Positions 34,528 to 42,961 of a stretch of DNA of 64,000 bases are shown one piece after another (positions within the stretch are counted from its first letter, which is position 1; each line of letters starts with the position of its first letter). This DNA is from CAYWEM01 sp964457225 (lineage in GTDB: Bacteria; Acidobacteriota; Aminicenantia; UBA2199). The notes below the pieces were generated by a model, which was given only the letters and a program-made list of their open reading frames with translations, ran no database searches and was not told the origin of the DNA. The translations under genes and the position numbers were made by a program. The stretch is from assembly GCA_964457225.1 (NCBI GenBank), contig CAYWEM010000001.1:372001-436000 (forward strand), given 5' to 3'.

Positions 34528-35790
34528 ATGTACCAGAGAATCAAATACGATTTCAAGCAGGAATTGCTGAAACTGCGCGAAGCAAGACTCTACAAGGAAG
34601 AACGGCTGATTCATTCTGATCAGCAGGCCCGTATCCAGGTCAGCCATCCCGCCGGTTCAGCTCCGGTGGAAGTTTTGAATTTCTGTTCAAACAATTACCT
34701 TGGCCTGGCCAACCACCCCCGCATCATCGCCTCCGCTCACCAGGCGCTTGACCGCTACGGCTTCGGCATGGCCTCGGTGCGTTTTATCTGCGGCACCCAG
34801 GAACCCCACAGCGAGCTGGAAAACAAAATCAGCTCATTCCTGCAGACAGAGGACACCATCCTGTATTCTTCCTGTTTCGACGCCAATACCGGGCTGTTTG
34901 AAAGTCTTTTTTCCAGCGAGGACGCCATCATCACCGATGCCCTGAACCACGCCTCGATCATTGACGGCATAAGGCTGTGCAAGGCCAAGAGGTTCATCTT
35001 CGAACATTCGGACATGAATTCCCTGGAAAAAGCCTTGAAAAAAGCCCGCGAAGGCATGGACATCTGGGACGGTCCCTCTCTGTCCAAGGAACCGGTTCCG
35101 GCCCGCAACATCATCATCGCCACAGACGGAGTGTTTTCCATGGACGGTGATATCGCCCTGCTGCCGAAAATAATAGAACTGGCCAACACCTACGATGCCC
35201 TGGTCATGGTGGATGATTCCCATGCCACGGGCATCCTGGGCGCCACCGGCCGCGGTTCCATGGAATACCACGGACTGGTCGGTCAGGTCGACATCATCAC
35301 CTCGACCCTGGGCAAAGCCATGGGCGGCGCTTCCGGCGGTTTCGTCAGCGGGCGCCGGGAGATCATCTCCATTCTGCGCCAGAAATCAAGACCCTACCTG
35401 TTTTCCAATACCCTGGCGCCGGCCATCGCCGCCGCCGGTATAACCGCTTTCGACCTGCTCGAGGAAAGTGACGACCTGCGGCGCCGATTGCAGGAAAACA
35501 CGGTCCGCTTCCGCAACGGCATGACCGAGCTCGGCTTCGACATCATTCCCGGCAGTCACCCCATAGTGCCGATACTTTTTCGAAAATTCCCCGATGACGC
35601 CGCCATATCCCAGAGCCTGGCCGGCGATCTTTTCGGCGAAGGAATATACGTCACGGCCTTCTTTTTCCCGGTTGTTCCCCGGGGGCAGTCGCGGATCAGG
35701 GTGCAGATCTCGGCCGCGCACACTCCTGAGGAGATCGAACAGGCTCTCGAGGCCTTCGCCCGGGTCGGCCGCAGCCACGGAGTTATCTGA
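34528..35790 (+). CDS. kbl: Glycine C-acetyltransferase (2-amino-3-ketobutyrate CoA ligase)
   Basis: A 420-residue fold-type I PLP enzyme of the alpha-oxoamine synthase family, splitting 2-amino-3-oxobutyrate with CoA into glycine and acetyl-CoA. Supporting motifs are NFCSNNYLGLANHPRI, FGMASVRFICGTQEPHSELE, DALNHASIIDGIRLC, MVDDSHATGILG, and the PLP lysine in STLGKAMGGASGG. It is ~20 residues longer than the well-known enzyme, mostly from an insertion DGPSLSKEPVPAR near residue 185. The ATG has GGAGG eight bases upstream; a longer in-frame start overlaps the promoter. The partner threonine dehydrogenase is not in the window, so 5-aminolevulinate- or KAPA-synthase-like activity is a less likely alternative. 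Confidence 0.9.
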   Translation: MYQRIKYDFKQELLKLREARLYKEERLIHSDQQARIQVSHPAGSAPVEVLNFCSNNYLGLANHPRIIASAHQALDRYGFGMASVRFICGTQEPHSELENKISSFLQTEDTILYSSCFDANTGLFESLFSSEDAIITDALNHASIIDGIRLCKAKRFIFEHSDMNSLEKALKKAREGMDIWDGPSLSKEPVPARNIIIATDGVFSMDGDIALLPKIIELANTYDALVMVDDSHATGILGATGRGSMEYHGLVGQVDIITSTLGKAMGGASGGFVSGRREIISILRQKSRPYLFSNTLAPAIAAAGITAFDLLEESDDLRRRLQENTVRFRNGMTELGFDIIPGSHPIVPILFRKFPDDAAISQSLAGDLFGEGIYVTAFFFPVVPRGQSRIRVQISAAHTPEEIEQALEAFARVGRSHGVI

Positions 35791-35830
35791 ACAGCCTTAG
35801 CGGAAAAGCTTTTTCACCAGGCTGTTTTTT
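35791..35830 (+). terminator. Rho-independent terminator after kbl
   Basis: ACAGCCT (35791-35797) pairs with AGGCTGT (35819-35825), and a run of six T follows. The hairpin starts on the base after the kbl stop codon. Confidence 0.85.
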
Positions 35831-35840
35831 GTGGTATAAT
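35811..35840 (+). promoter_or_regulatory. Promoter of the ftsH-cdaA operon
   Basis: TATAAT (35835-35840) with TTTTCA (35811-35816) 18 bp upstream. The -35 region sits inside the kbl terminator. The ftsH ATG is 28 nt after the -10 box with only a weak AAGGA before it. Confidence 0.55.
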
Positions 35841-35867
35841 GGTATTTAAATCAAGGACAGAACAGGC

Positions 35868-37763
35868 ATGAACAAACCTAGTCCCAAGAACGTCAAAGCT
35901 CCGCGGGGGATTTTATTCTGGATAATCGCCTTTTTCATTCTTATCATTCTCTGGAACATGCTCAATACAGTTTCCAGTGACGGCAAGGTAAAAAAACTCA
36001 AGTTTTCGGAGTTCATGGAAAGCGTTGAAAAGGGCCAGGTGCAGACCGCGTTCATCAAGGGCAACTCGGTCAGCGGGACTTTGGCCAGGCCGGAACAACC
36101 ATATGAAACCTCGATTCCCTTCGATTACCCGGACTTCATTTCAATCCTCAGGCAAAACAACGTGGCTATCGAAGTGGAGAAAGCCGGGCGCAGCGAATGG
36201 CTGACCATTCTCATATCATGGGCCCCCTTCCTGATCATCATCTTCTTCTGGCTGGCCATAATGCGCCAGCAGGGCGGAAACAAGACTTTCACTTTCGGCA
36301 AGAGCAAGGCGCGCATGTTTTCCGGTGAGCGCAACAAGCTGACTTTCAAGGACGTGGCCGGTATCGAGGAAGCCAAGGAAGAGCTTTACGAGATTATCGA
36401 ATTCTTGAAAGAACCGAAAAAGTTCCAGCGCCTCGGAGGGAAAATACCCAAGGGAGTTCTGCTGATAGGACCGCCGGGCACCGGTAAAACCCTGCTGGCC
36501 AAGGCCATCGCCGGGGAAGCCAACGTGCCTTTTTTTTCAATTTCCGGTTCCGATTTCGTGGAGATGTTCGTCGGCGTCGGCGCTTCCAGGGTGCGCGACC
36601 TGTTCGAGGAAGGAAAGAAACACTCGCCCTGCCTGATCTTCATAGATGAAATCGACGCCGTCGGCCGCCAGCGTGGAGCTGGCCTGGGCGGCGGTCACGA
36701 TGAAAGAGAACAGACCCTGAACCAGTTGCTGGTGGAAATGGACGGCTTCGGCGCCAATGAAGGCATCATTATAATCGCCGCCACCAACCGGCCCGACATC
36801 CTGGACGCGGCGCTTCTCAGACCCGGACGCTTCGACCGGCGCATAGTGGTTTCATCCCCTGACGTCAAGGGGCGCGAAGCCATTCTCAAGGTGCATACCA
36901 AGAAAACCCCCCTGGCCGAAGACGTTGAGCTTGAAGTGGTCGCCCGTTCAACTCCTGGATTCACCGGGGCCGACATCGCCAACATGGTCAACGAAGCGGC
37001 CCTGTTCGCCTCGCGCAACGGCAAGAAAGCAGTTGAAATGTCAGACTTTGAATACGCCAAGGATAAAGTGATGATGGGCTCTGAGCGTAAAAGCCTGATC
37101 ATCTCGGAAGAGGAAAAGGAAATAACCGCCTTCCATGAAGCCGGGCATGCCCTGATTGCGGCCCTGGAGAATGAAGCCGACCCTTTGCACAAGGTTTCCA
37201 TAATTCCGCGCGGCATGGCCCTGGGCGTCACCCAGCAATTGCCGCTGAATGACAAGTACACATACTCGAAAACCTATCTCGAAGCGCAACTGGTGGTACT
37301 GCTGGCCGGCCGCGCCTCTGAGGACATCTTCCTGGGCAAGCTGACCACCGGAGCCGGAAACGATTTCGAAAGGGCCACCTCCATAGCCCGCAAGATGGTC
37401 TGCGAGTGGGGTATGTCCGACCTGGGCCCGATTTCCTATGACCGCAGAAGCGAAATGATCTTCCTGGGCCGGGATATGATGTCCCACAACGAGTACTCGG
37501 AAAAAACAGCCCGGCAGATCGACGATGAAATCAAGAAAATAATCGTCGGAGCTTACGAACGGGCCCGGAACCTGATCACCGGTAATCGTGAAGCTGTAGA
37601 AAAAATCGCCAGGCAGCTGCTTGAGAAAGAATCACTGAATTCAGACGAAATCGAATCGATTATAAAAAACGGAAAACTCCCGGAAAAGCAAAAAAAGAGT
37701 CCTCCGGCGCGCCCCCGCAAGGCAGCCGGCAGAAAAACAGCGAGCGCTGACAGTATCGTCTAG
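35868..37763 (+). CDS. ftsH: ATP-dependent zinc metalloprotease FtsH
   Basis: A 631-residue inner-membrane AAA+ protease that degrades unassembled or regulatory membrane proteins. Two spans (GILFWIIAFFILIILWNML and WLTILISWAPFLIIIFFWLA) flank a short periplasmic domain. The AAA+ module has GPPGTGKTLLAKA (Walker A), CLIFIDEIDAVGRQRG (Walker B), the pore FVEMFVGVGA and the SRH ATNRPDILDAALLRPGRFDR. The zinc site is HEAGH, with the third ligand Asp in GAGNDFERAT. Length is normal and the tail is basic. Its TAG stop overlaps the GTG start of cdaA, making it the first gene of a six-gene operon. Confidence 0.97.
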   Translation: MNKPSPKNVKAPRGILFWIIAFFILIILWNMLNTVSSDGKVKKLKFSEFMESVEKGQVQTAFIKGNSVSGTLARPEQPYETSIPFDYPDFISILRQNNVAIEVEKAGRSEWLTILISWAPFLIIIFFWLAIMRQQGGNKTFTFGKSKARMFSGERNKLTFKDVAGIEEAKEELYEIIEFLKEPKKFQRLGGKIPKGVLLIGPPGTGKTLLAKAIAGEANVPFFSISGSDFVEMFVGVGASRVRDLFEEGKKHSPCLIFIDEIDAVGRQRGAGLGGGHDEREQTLNQLLVEMDGFGANEGIIIIAATNRPDILDAALLRPGRFDRRIVVSSPDVKGREAILKVHTKKTPLAEDVELEVVARSTPGFTGADIANMVNEAALFASRNGKKAVEMSDFEYAKDKVMMGSERKSLIISEEEKEITAFHEAGHALIAALENEADPLHKVSIIPRGMALGVTQQLPLNDKYTYSKTYLEAQLVVLLAGRASEDIFLGKLTTGAGNDFERATSIARKMVCEWGMSDLGPISYDRRSEMIFLGRDMMSHNEYSEKTARQIDDEIKKIIVGAYERARNLITGNREAVEKIARQLLEKESLNSDEIESIIKNGKLPEKQKKSPPARPRKAAGRKTASADSIV

Positions 37764-38515
37764 TGGAAAACCTGGTCAACACCCTGCGGACTTTTTCACT
37801 GGTTGACCTGATTGATGTACTTCTTCTGGCCCTGCTCTTCTATTACCTGATACTGCTGATCAAGGGAACCAAATCCTACCAGATGGCCATCGGCCTCCTG
37901 CTGATCGGACTGCTGGCCCTGCTGGCGGACCTGTTTAAATTCACCGCTTTTTCTTTCATTCTCAACAACTTCCTGACTTACCTGATATTTGCCATCATAG
38001 TTCTTTTCCAGGATGATTTCCGCAAGATTCTTTCCGAAATCGGCGGCCGGCTCAAAGCCACCAAGAAAAGCGCTGAAAGTGAAAGGATCCGGGAAGAAAT
38101 AATCAACGCGGTCATCGCCATGTCCCTGGCCCGCATCGGTGCCCTGATCACCATTGAAAGAAAGAATCCCCTGAAAAACTACATCGACAAGCATATCAAG
38201 GTCGATGCCCGGGTCAGCAAAGACCTGCTGCTGACCATATTCACGCCCAACACCCCGCTGCACGACGGCGCGGTGATTATCAGCAACGGCCGCCTGGCCG
38301 CAGCCAACTGTTTTTTCAACCCGCCGCCGATGATCGAATTGACTCCGACCGGGGGGCGGCACCTGGCGGCCATCGGCATCACCCGCGATTACGACTGCGT
38401 AACCCTGGTGGTTTCCGAGGAGACCGGCAAGATTTCCCTGGCGGTCAACGGCGAGTTGATCAAGGGGCTCGACCGTGAGGGCCTGATCAGCAGGCTGCAG
38501 AATTACGGAATCTGA
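37763..38515 (+). CDS. cdaA: Diadenylate cyclase CdaA
   Basis: A 250-residue membrane enzyme that joins two ATP into c-di-AMP, a messenger for osmotic and cell-wall control. Three N-terminal spans (LIDVLLLALLFYYLILLI, MAIGLLLIGLLALLADLF, NNFLTYLIFAIIVLF) precede the DAC domain (about 105-230). The catalytic LHDGAVIIS is intact. The usual RHR motif reads RHL here (GGRHLAAIGITRD), which is odd. The end VVSEETGKISLAVNG is typical. The start is GTG, its G being the last base of ftsH's TAG. The next gene is cdaR, then glmM, the classic cdaA-cdaR-glmM order. Confidence 0.93.
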   Translation: MENLVNTLRTFSLVDLIDVLLLALLFYYLILLIKGTKSYQMAIGLLLIGLLALLADLFKFTAFSFILNNFLTYLIFAIIVLFQDDFRKILSEIGGRLKATKKSAESERIREEIINAVIAMSLARIGALITIERKNPLKNYIDKHIKVDARVSKDLLLTIFTPNTPLHDGAVIISNGRLAAANCFFNPPPMIELTPTGGRHLAAIGITRDYDCVTLVVSEETGKISLAVNGELIKGLDREGLISRLQNYGI

Positions 38516-38517
38516 TC

Positions 38518-39198
38518 ATGATGTCTATGCGCAACCTGATTTTTAAAAACCTGGGCCTGAAAGTTTTGGCCCTCTTCATCGCTCTGCTGGTCTGGACCAT
38601 TATCACCGGCCGGGAAAGAGCCAGTGACGAGATGACCTTGAGGATCCCGGTCGAGATCGTCAATCCCCCTCTGAACATCGAGGTCAAGAGTATCCGCCCC
38701 GAAGAAGTACAGGTTTCGGTCCAGGGTAAAACCCAGTTACTGAATGCCCTGGGCAGTCGCAGCCTGACCGTGCGCATCGATCTGGCACGTTTCAGCGAAA
38801 GCGCCAAACTGCAGTTCTTCGCCGAAGATTACATCGAAAAACCTGAAAGCCTGTCCATCCTTTCAGTCCATCCCAAGATGGTTGAAATTCACCTGGAAGA
38901 GCTGATTTCCAAGACCGTGGCCGTGCGCCTGACCAGTCGCGGCCGTTTGCCGGCCGGTTTCCGCCCTGAGGACCTGCGCATCAATCCGACCAGGGTGACC
39001 ATTTACGGTTACCGCAGTGAAATAGACAAGCTGACCGCGATTTCCTCCGAGGAAATAGACCTGGCCGCCCTTGAACCCGGGGTTCCGCTGACCGTTTCCC
39101 TGAAACAGGGACCGGAAATACTCAAATTCGTCGACAGCCGTGAAATCCAGGTGTTACTGGCGGCCCGCGAAAAACAGGATAATGGCCGACCGAAATGA
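38518..39198 (+). CDS. cdaR: YbbR-domain protein CdaR
   Basis: A 226-residue protein with one N-terminal span (LKVLALFIALLVWTIITG) and two to three YbbR repeats outside the membrane (EIVNPPLNIEVKSIRPEEVQ; KTVAVRLTSRGRLPAGFRPE; PTRVTIYGYRSEIDKLTAIS). In Firmicutes, CdaR binds and tunes CdaA at the membrane. It starts 2 bp after cdaA and ends inside glmM by 17 bp. ATG codons at 38518, 38521 and 38527 are all possible starts. Confidence 0.9.
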   Translation: MMSMRNLIFKNLGLKVLALFIALLVWTIITGRERASDEMTLRIPVEIVNPPLNIEVKSIRPEEVQVSVQGKTQLLNALGSRSLTVRIDLARFSESAKLQFFAEDYIEKPESLSILSVHPKMVEIHLEELISKTVAVRLTSRGRLPAGFRPEDLRINPTRVTIYGYRSEIDKLTAISSEEIDLAALEPGVPLTVSLKQGPEILKFVDSREIQVLLAAREKQDNGRPK

Positions 39199-40513
39199 GC
39201 TCTTCGGCACCGATGGGATCAGGGGCCGAAGCGGCGTTTTTCCCCTTGACCCTGAATCCCTGCTGAAAATCGGCAATACTGCGGCCGGAGTATTCGCCGC
39301 CCGCCGTGTGTTGATCGCCAGGGATACCCGGGAATCGGGAACCGAGATCGAGGAAGCATTCAGCCGCGGTCTGACCGGAGTTCGCGAAACAGTCCTGGCC
39401 GGGGTGTTACCCACGCCCGCACTGGCTTGCCTGACTCTCCGGGGCGGCTTTGACCTGGGTGTGATGATCAGCGCCTCGCATAATCCCTGGCAGGACAACG
39501 GGCTCAAATTCTTCGGCCCCGATGGTAAAAAAATCAGCCGGGCGGCGGAAGGCGAATTCAACGCTGCGTTTTTCAGCCCGGGCCGGGGTAAAACCGGTCC
39601 AAACCTGGTCAGCAGGTCCGAACTGTCCGCGCGGTACCTGGAATTCCTGGAATCTGCGCTGGAACGTAAGCCTCTGCCAAGTCTGAAGCTGGTCGCTGAT
39701 TGCGCCAACGGTGCGGTGGCCGCGGTCATTGAACAGGTCTTTTCTCATTTCGGTCTGAACGGTGAAATAATCAATGCTGCGCCTAACGGCCGCAACATAA
39801 ACCTGGATTGCGGCGCAACCCAAACGAAGACACTGCAGGCGGCGGTCAGGGCCCGGGGGGCTGATCTGGGATTCGCCTTTGACGGAGACGGTGACCGGCT
39901 CATCTGCGTCAATTCGCAGGGTGTTGCCCTCGACGGGGACCACAGCCTATGGATACTGGCCCTTGACCTGGTTGAGAACGAAAAACGCTTCAACCGCCAG
40001 GTAGTCGGCACGGTAATGAGCAATTCCGGGCTGGAAACCGCCCTGCAGGAAAAGGGTATGGTTTTGCACCGCGCGGCCGTGGGCGACCGCGAAGTCATGC
40101 TCGAAATGAAAGCCCGGCAATCGATTCTGGGCGGTGAACCATCTGGACATACCATTCTGGGTCACCGGCATACGACCGGTGACGGCCTGCTGACCGCCCT
40201 GTTCATCCTGCGGGCACTTCAGGGCGGCGGCTTGAGTTTGGACCAGGCGGTCGCTTCACTTCAGCTCCGGCCCCTTTTGAGCCTGGACCTGCCGGTCGAG
40301 GAAAAGTTCTCTTTCAGCGACTGGCCTCCCTTTCAAAAACTGGAACAAGCATTCAAAGCTGAGACCGGGACTTCCGGACGTTTGCTGGTGCGCTATTCCG
40401 GGACGGAGAATAAACTGCGCATTATGGTCGAACACCCCGACCAGAATACGGCCTCCTGTTTCCTGGATCGCCTCCGGGATCTCTTCAACTCAAGGCAAGG
40501 AGAACTTAGATGA
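39182..40513 (+). CDS. glmM: Phosphoglucosamine mutase
   Basis: A 443-residue alpha-D-phosphohexomutase that turns glucosamine 6-phosphate into glucosamine 1-phosphate for UDP-GlcNAc, hence peptidoglycan and LPS. It opens ELFGTDGIRGRSGVFP; the phospho-serine loop is VMISASHNPWQDNGLKFF; the metal-binding loop is FAFDGDGDRLICV; the sugar-binding loop is GEPSGHTI; and the phosphate-binding end is RYSGTENKLRIM. I take ATG at 39182, overlapping cdaR by 17 bp, because family proteins begin within a few residues of FGTDGIRG. CdaA, CdaR and GlmM are known to form a complex in Firmicutes. Confidence 0.95.
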   Translation: MADRNELFGTDGIRGRSGVFPLDPESLLKIGNTAAGVFAARRVLIARDTRESGTEIEEAFSRGLTGVRETVLAGVLPTPALACLTLRGGFDLGVMISASHNPWQDNGLKFFGPDGKKISRAAEGEFNAAFFSPGRGKTGPNLVSRSELSARYLEFLESALERKPLPSLKLVADCANGAVAAVIEQVFSHFGLNGEIINAAPNGRNINLDCGATQTKTLQAAVRARGADLGFAFDGDGDRLICVNSQGVALDGDHSLWILALDLVENEKRFNRQVVGTVMSNSGLETALQEKGMVLHRAAVGDREVMLEMKARQSILGGEPSGHTILGHRHTTGDGLLTALFILRALQGGGLSLDQAVASLQLRPLLSLDLPVEEKFSFSDWPPFQKLEQAFKAETGTSGRLLVRYSGTENKLRIMVEHPDQNTASCFLDRLRDLFNSRQGELR

Positions 40514-41223
40514 AACTGAGCGTTAACATCGATCACATCGCCACTGTCCGCCAGGCGCGCCTGGCCCAGGAACCCGACCCGGTCCATGCCGCGGTCCAGG
40601 CTGAACTGGCCGGGGCCGACGGCATTACCCTGCACCTGCGCCAGGACCGGCGTCACGTCCAGGAAAGAGACCTGGAACTGATAACCAGCCTGATGAGGGT
40701 TCCGGTCAACCTGGAAATGGCTCTTTCCATGGAAATGGTCAAGCTGGCCCTTAAATACAAGCCGAGTACCTGCACCCTGGTGCCTGAGTCAAGCGATGAA
40801 ATCACCACCACCGGCGGACTGGACCTGGTTCTCTGCGGGCAGAAGGCCCGGGAAACAGCTGAAAACCTGAAAAGCGCCGGTATCAGGATGTCGGTTTTTA
40901 TCGATCCCGACCCTGAACAAGTCAAGGCCTGCCATCGCCTCGATTTCTCCCTGATCGAAATCAATACCGGTCCCTTTGCCGACAGCTTTCCCCGGGGGGG
41001 CTGGAAAAAGGAACTCGACCGGATTGCCAAAACCACCCAGCTGGCCAGAAAGCTAGGCCTGACCGTGCATGCCGGTCACGGCCTGACTTATCAGAACGTC
41101 CAGCTGATCAAGAGCATAAACGAGATAGAAGAGCTGAACATCGGCCACTCCCTGATTGCCAACGCCTTTTTCCTGGGCCTGCCTGAAGCGGTCAGAAGAA
41201 TGAAGGAGCTGATCCGCAGGTGA
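40510..41223 (+). CDS. pdxJ: Pyridoxine 5'-phosphate synthase
   Basis: A 237-residue TIM-barrel enzyme that closes the pyridine ring of vitamin B6 from 1-deoxyxylulose 5-phosphate and 3-amino-2-oxopropyl phosphate. Supporting stretches: LSVNIDHIATVRQAR at the start with the catalytic His, DGITLHLRQDRRHVQ, VNLEMALSMEM, CTLVPESSDEITTTGGLD, FIDPDPEQ, IEINTGPFAD and VHAGHGLTYQNV. Length is normal. Its ATG overlaps the glmM stop by 4 bp (ATGA type) and its own stop overlaps the PHP gene by 4 bp. Confidence 0.96.
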   Translation: MKLSVNIDHIATVRQARLAQEPDPVHAAVQAELAGADGITLHLRQDRRHVQERDLELITSLMRVPVNLEMALSMEMVKLALKYKPSTCTLVPESSDEITTTGGLDLVLCGQKARETAENLKSAGIRMSVFIDPDPEQVKACHRLDFSLIEINTGPFADSFPRGGWKKELDRIAKTTQLARKLGLTVHAGHGLTYQNVQLIKSINEIEELNIGHSLIANAFFLGLPEAVRRMKELIRR

Positions 41224-42881
41224 AGAAAGCGCTGAAATTCCTGGCCGGCACGGCCGCGGCCCTGCTGCTGCTGGAGTTTCTGCTCCTGCTCAGTTTCAGC
41301 CGGCCGGAAAATCCGCAGCAAAGAGACCCGGCCTTCGTCAAGGGAGTTTACCACCTGCATTCTCTCTTTTCCGACGGGCTGGGCGACCGGCGGGAAATTG
41401 CCGAGGCCGCCGGTGGCCTGGGACTTGATTTCGTCATTCTGACCGATCACGGCCGCCCCAATCTGGATTCCGCACGCTCCACCCTCAGGGAGGCCGGCAC
41501 CCTTTTGATCGGCGGTTCCGAACTCACGGTGCGCGGAGGCCACCTGGCCGCAGCCGGTTTTGATCCCCCCGGTTATCTCTTCGCCCTGGAATCGCAGGAT
41601 GCGATAGACGAGATAAGCCTCCAGGAAACAGGCCTGACCTTTCTGGCTCACCCCTTTGACCGGCGTATTCCCTGGACCGAGCCCGAAGTTCGGGGCATGA
41701 CCGGCATTGAAATAATCAGCTATTACCAGCAGGTCAAGAGGATGTTCCCGCCCCGCCTGCTCAGCTTCTTCCTGCTCTACCCGTTGAACCCGGATTACGC
41801 CCTGAGCAGCCACCTGAGGTTTCCCAAGAGGGAACTGGCCTTCTGGGATGAACTCAACCGCGAAGGCGACTATCTCGGGATTCACGCCCTGGACGCCCAT
41901 GCCAAGCTACCCCTGGGCCCCTGGAAAATCAAGTTTCCTTCCTACCGGGCCATGTTCAGGGTGCTTAACCTATATGTCAGAACGGGCGTTCCCCTGCCGG
42001 CCGAGGCCGATCGGGCCGCGGCGCTGGTACTTCGGACCATCAAGGCCGGAAACTTCTACAACGTGGTGGAATCGCTGGCCTCGGCCGATGGTTTTGACTG
42101 TTTTTTCGAACCTGATAACGGCCCGCCGGTCAGTATGGGGGGGACCAGCCGGGAAAGCGCGGGCGAATTCGTGTTCAAACTGCCCTTTCCCTTCGCCTGC
42201 AGGCTGGTTCTCTATCGGGATGGAAACCCGGTTGAATCGAGAAACAGCCGGGGAATCACGGAATTGCGTATACCGGCCGCCGGCCCGGGTGTTTACCGGG
42301 CCGAGCTGTACCTGCGCCGCCTGCGTTTCAGCAGAATTCCCTGGGTCATCACCAATCCCTTTTTCCTCAGGACCATAGTAAAACCGGAACCCCCCGAACA
42401 GGCTGAACTTGCAAAATTCTGGCCGGACCCGCCCCCAGCCTTCAGGCCGGAAAAAAACCCCGCTTCAGACTTAGATATGGAACAGCCGCAGACCAATACA
42501 CTGAACTTCTCCTTTTCCCTGCTTCCCGACTCGGCCCAGAACCCGGATTTCTGGGTGGCGGCCGCTGACCGTGAAAATCGTGACTGGCGGGATGCCTCGG
42601 GTATCTCTTTTACCGCCGAAGCCTCGGTGCCCCTGCGCGTCTGGCTGCAGTTCAGGTCAAAATCCGAATACCGGGAAAACTTCTTTGAACGATCCATCCT
42701 GATCGGCCCGGAACAGCGATGCTTCATCCTGCCATTCAACACTTTCTTCGGACCGGAGTATCAGCCTGAAGCGGCTGACCTGAGGAACATTACGGCGTTT
42801 TTTTTCCTGCTCGACGGCCGCCTGGCCTACCCTGAAAGCCGAGGCGTCTTCAAGATAAGCGATCTGTCTCTTTTCAGGTAA
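41220..42881 (+). CDS. Membrane-anchored PHP-domain phosphoesterase (CehA/McbA-like)
   Basis: A 553-residue protein with an N-terminal signal anchor (FLAGTAAALLLLEFLLLL) and an extracytoplasmic PHP domain (about 38-290): KGVYHLHSLFSDGLGDRRE, VILTDHGRPN, GSELTVRGGHLAAAGF, LAHPFDRRIPW and ALDAHAKLPLGP supply the usual metal ligands. The last ~250 residues are two beta-sandwich segments, one with GPPVSMGGTSRESAGEFVFK. It starts from GTG, overlapping pdxJ by 4 bp, so it closes the ftsH operon. Substrate is unknown; an envelope-side phosphate or carbohydrate ester is a guess from location. Confidence 0.8.
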   Translation: MKKALKFLAGTAAALLLLEFLLLLSFSRPENPQQRDPAFVKGVYHLHSLFSDGLGDRREIAEAAGGLGLDFVILTDHGRPNLDSARSTLREAGTLLIGGSELTVRGGHLAAAGFDPPGYLFALESQDAIDEISLQETGLTFLAHPFDRRIPWTEPEVRGMTGIEIISYYQQVKRMFPPRLLSFFLLYPLNPDYALSSHLRFPKRELAFWDELNREGDYLGIHALDAHAKLPLGPWKIKFPSYRAMFRVLNLYVRTGVPLPAEADRAAALVLRTIKAGNFYNVVESLASADGFDCFFEPDNGPPVSMGGTSRESAGEFVFKLPFPFACRLVLYRDGNPVESRNSRGITELRIPAAGPGVYRAELYLRRLRFSRIPWVITNPFFLRTIVKPEPPEQAELAKFWPDPPPAFRPEKNPASDLDMEQPQTNTLNFSFSLLPDSAQNPDFWVAAADRENRDWRDASGISFTAEASVPLRVWLQFRSKSEYRENFFERSILIGPEQRCFILPFNTFFGPEYQPEAADLRNITAFFFLLDGRLAYPESRGVFKISDLSLFR

Positions 42882-42903
42882 AAGCATTCGGAATGCAACC
42901 TGC

Positions 42904-42932
42904 TTGACTCGGTGAAGCGCTTCTGATAAAGT
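42904..42932 (+). promoter_or_regulatory. Sigma-70-type promoter of the lysine-degradation operon
   Basis: TTGACT (42904-42909), 17 bp, TAAAGT (42927-42932). Start of transcription is expected near 42939, 23 nt before the ATG; CTGAGG serves as ribosome site. Confidence 0.65.
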
Positions 42933-42961
42933 CTGAGCAGATATCCCCAACTGAGGCAAAT

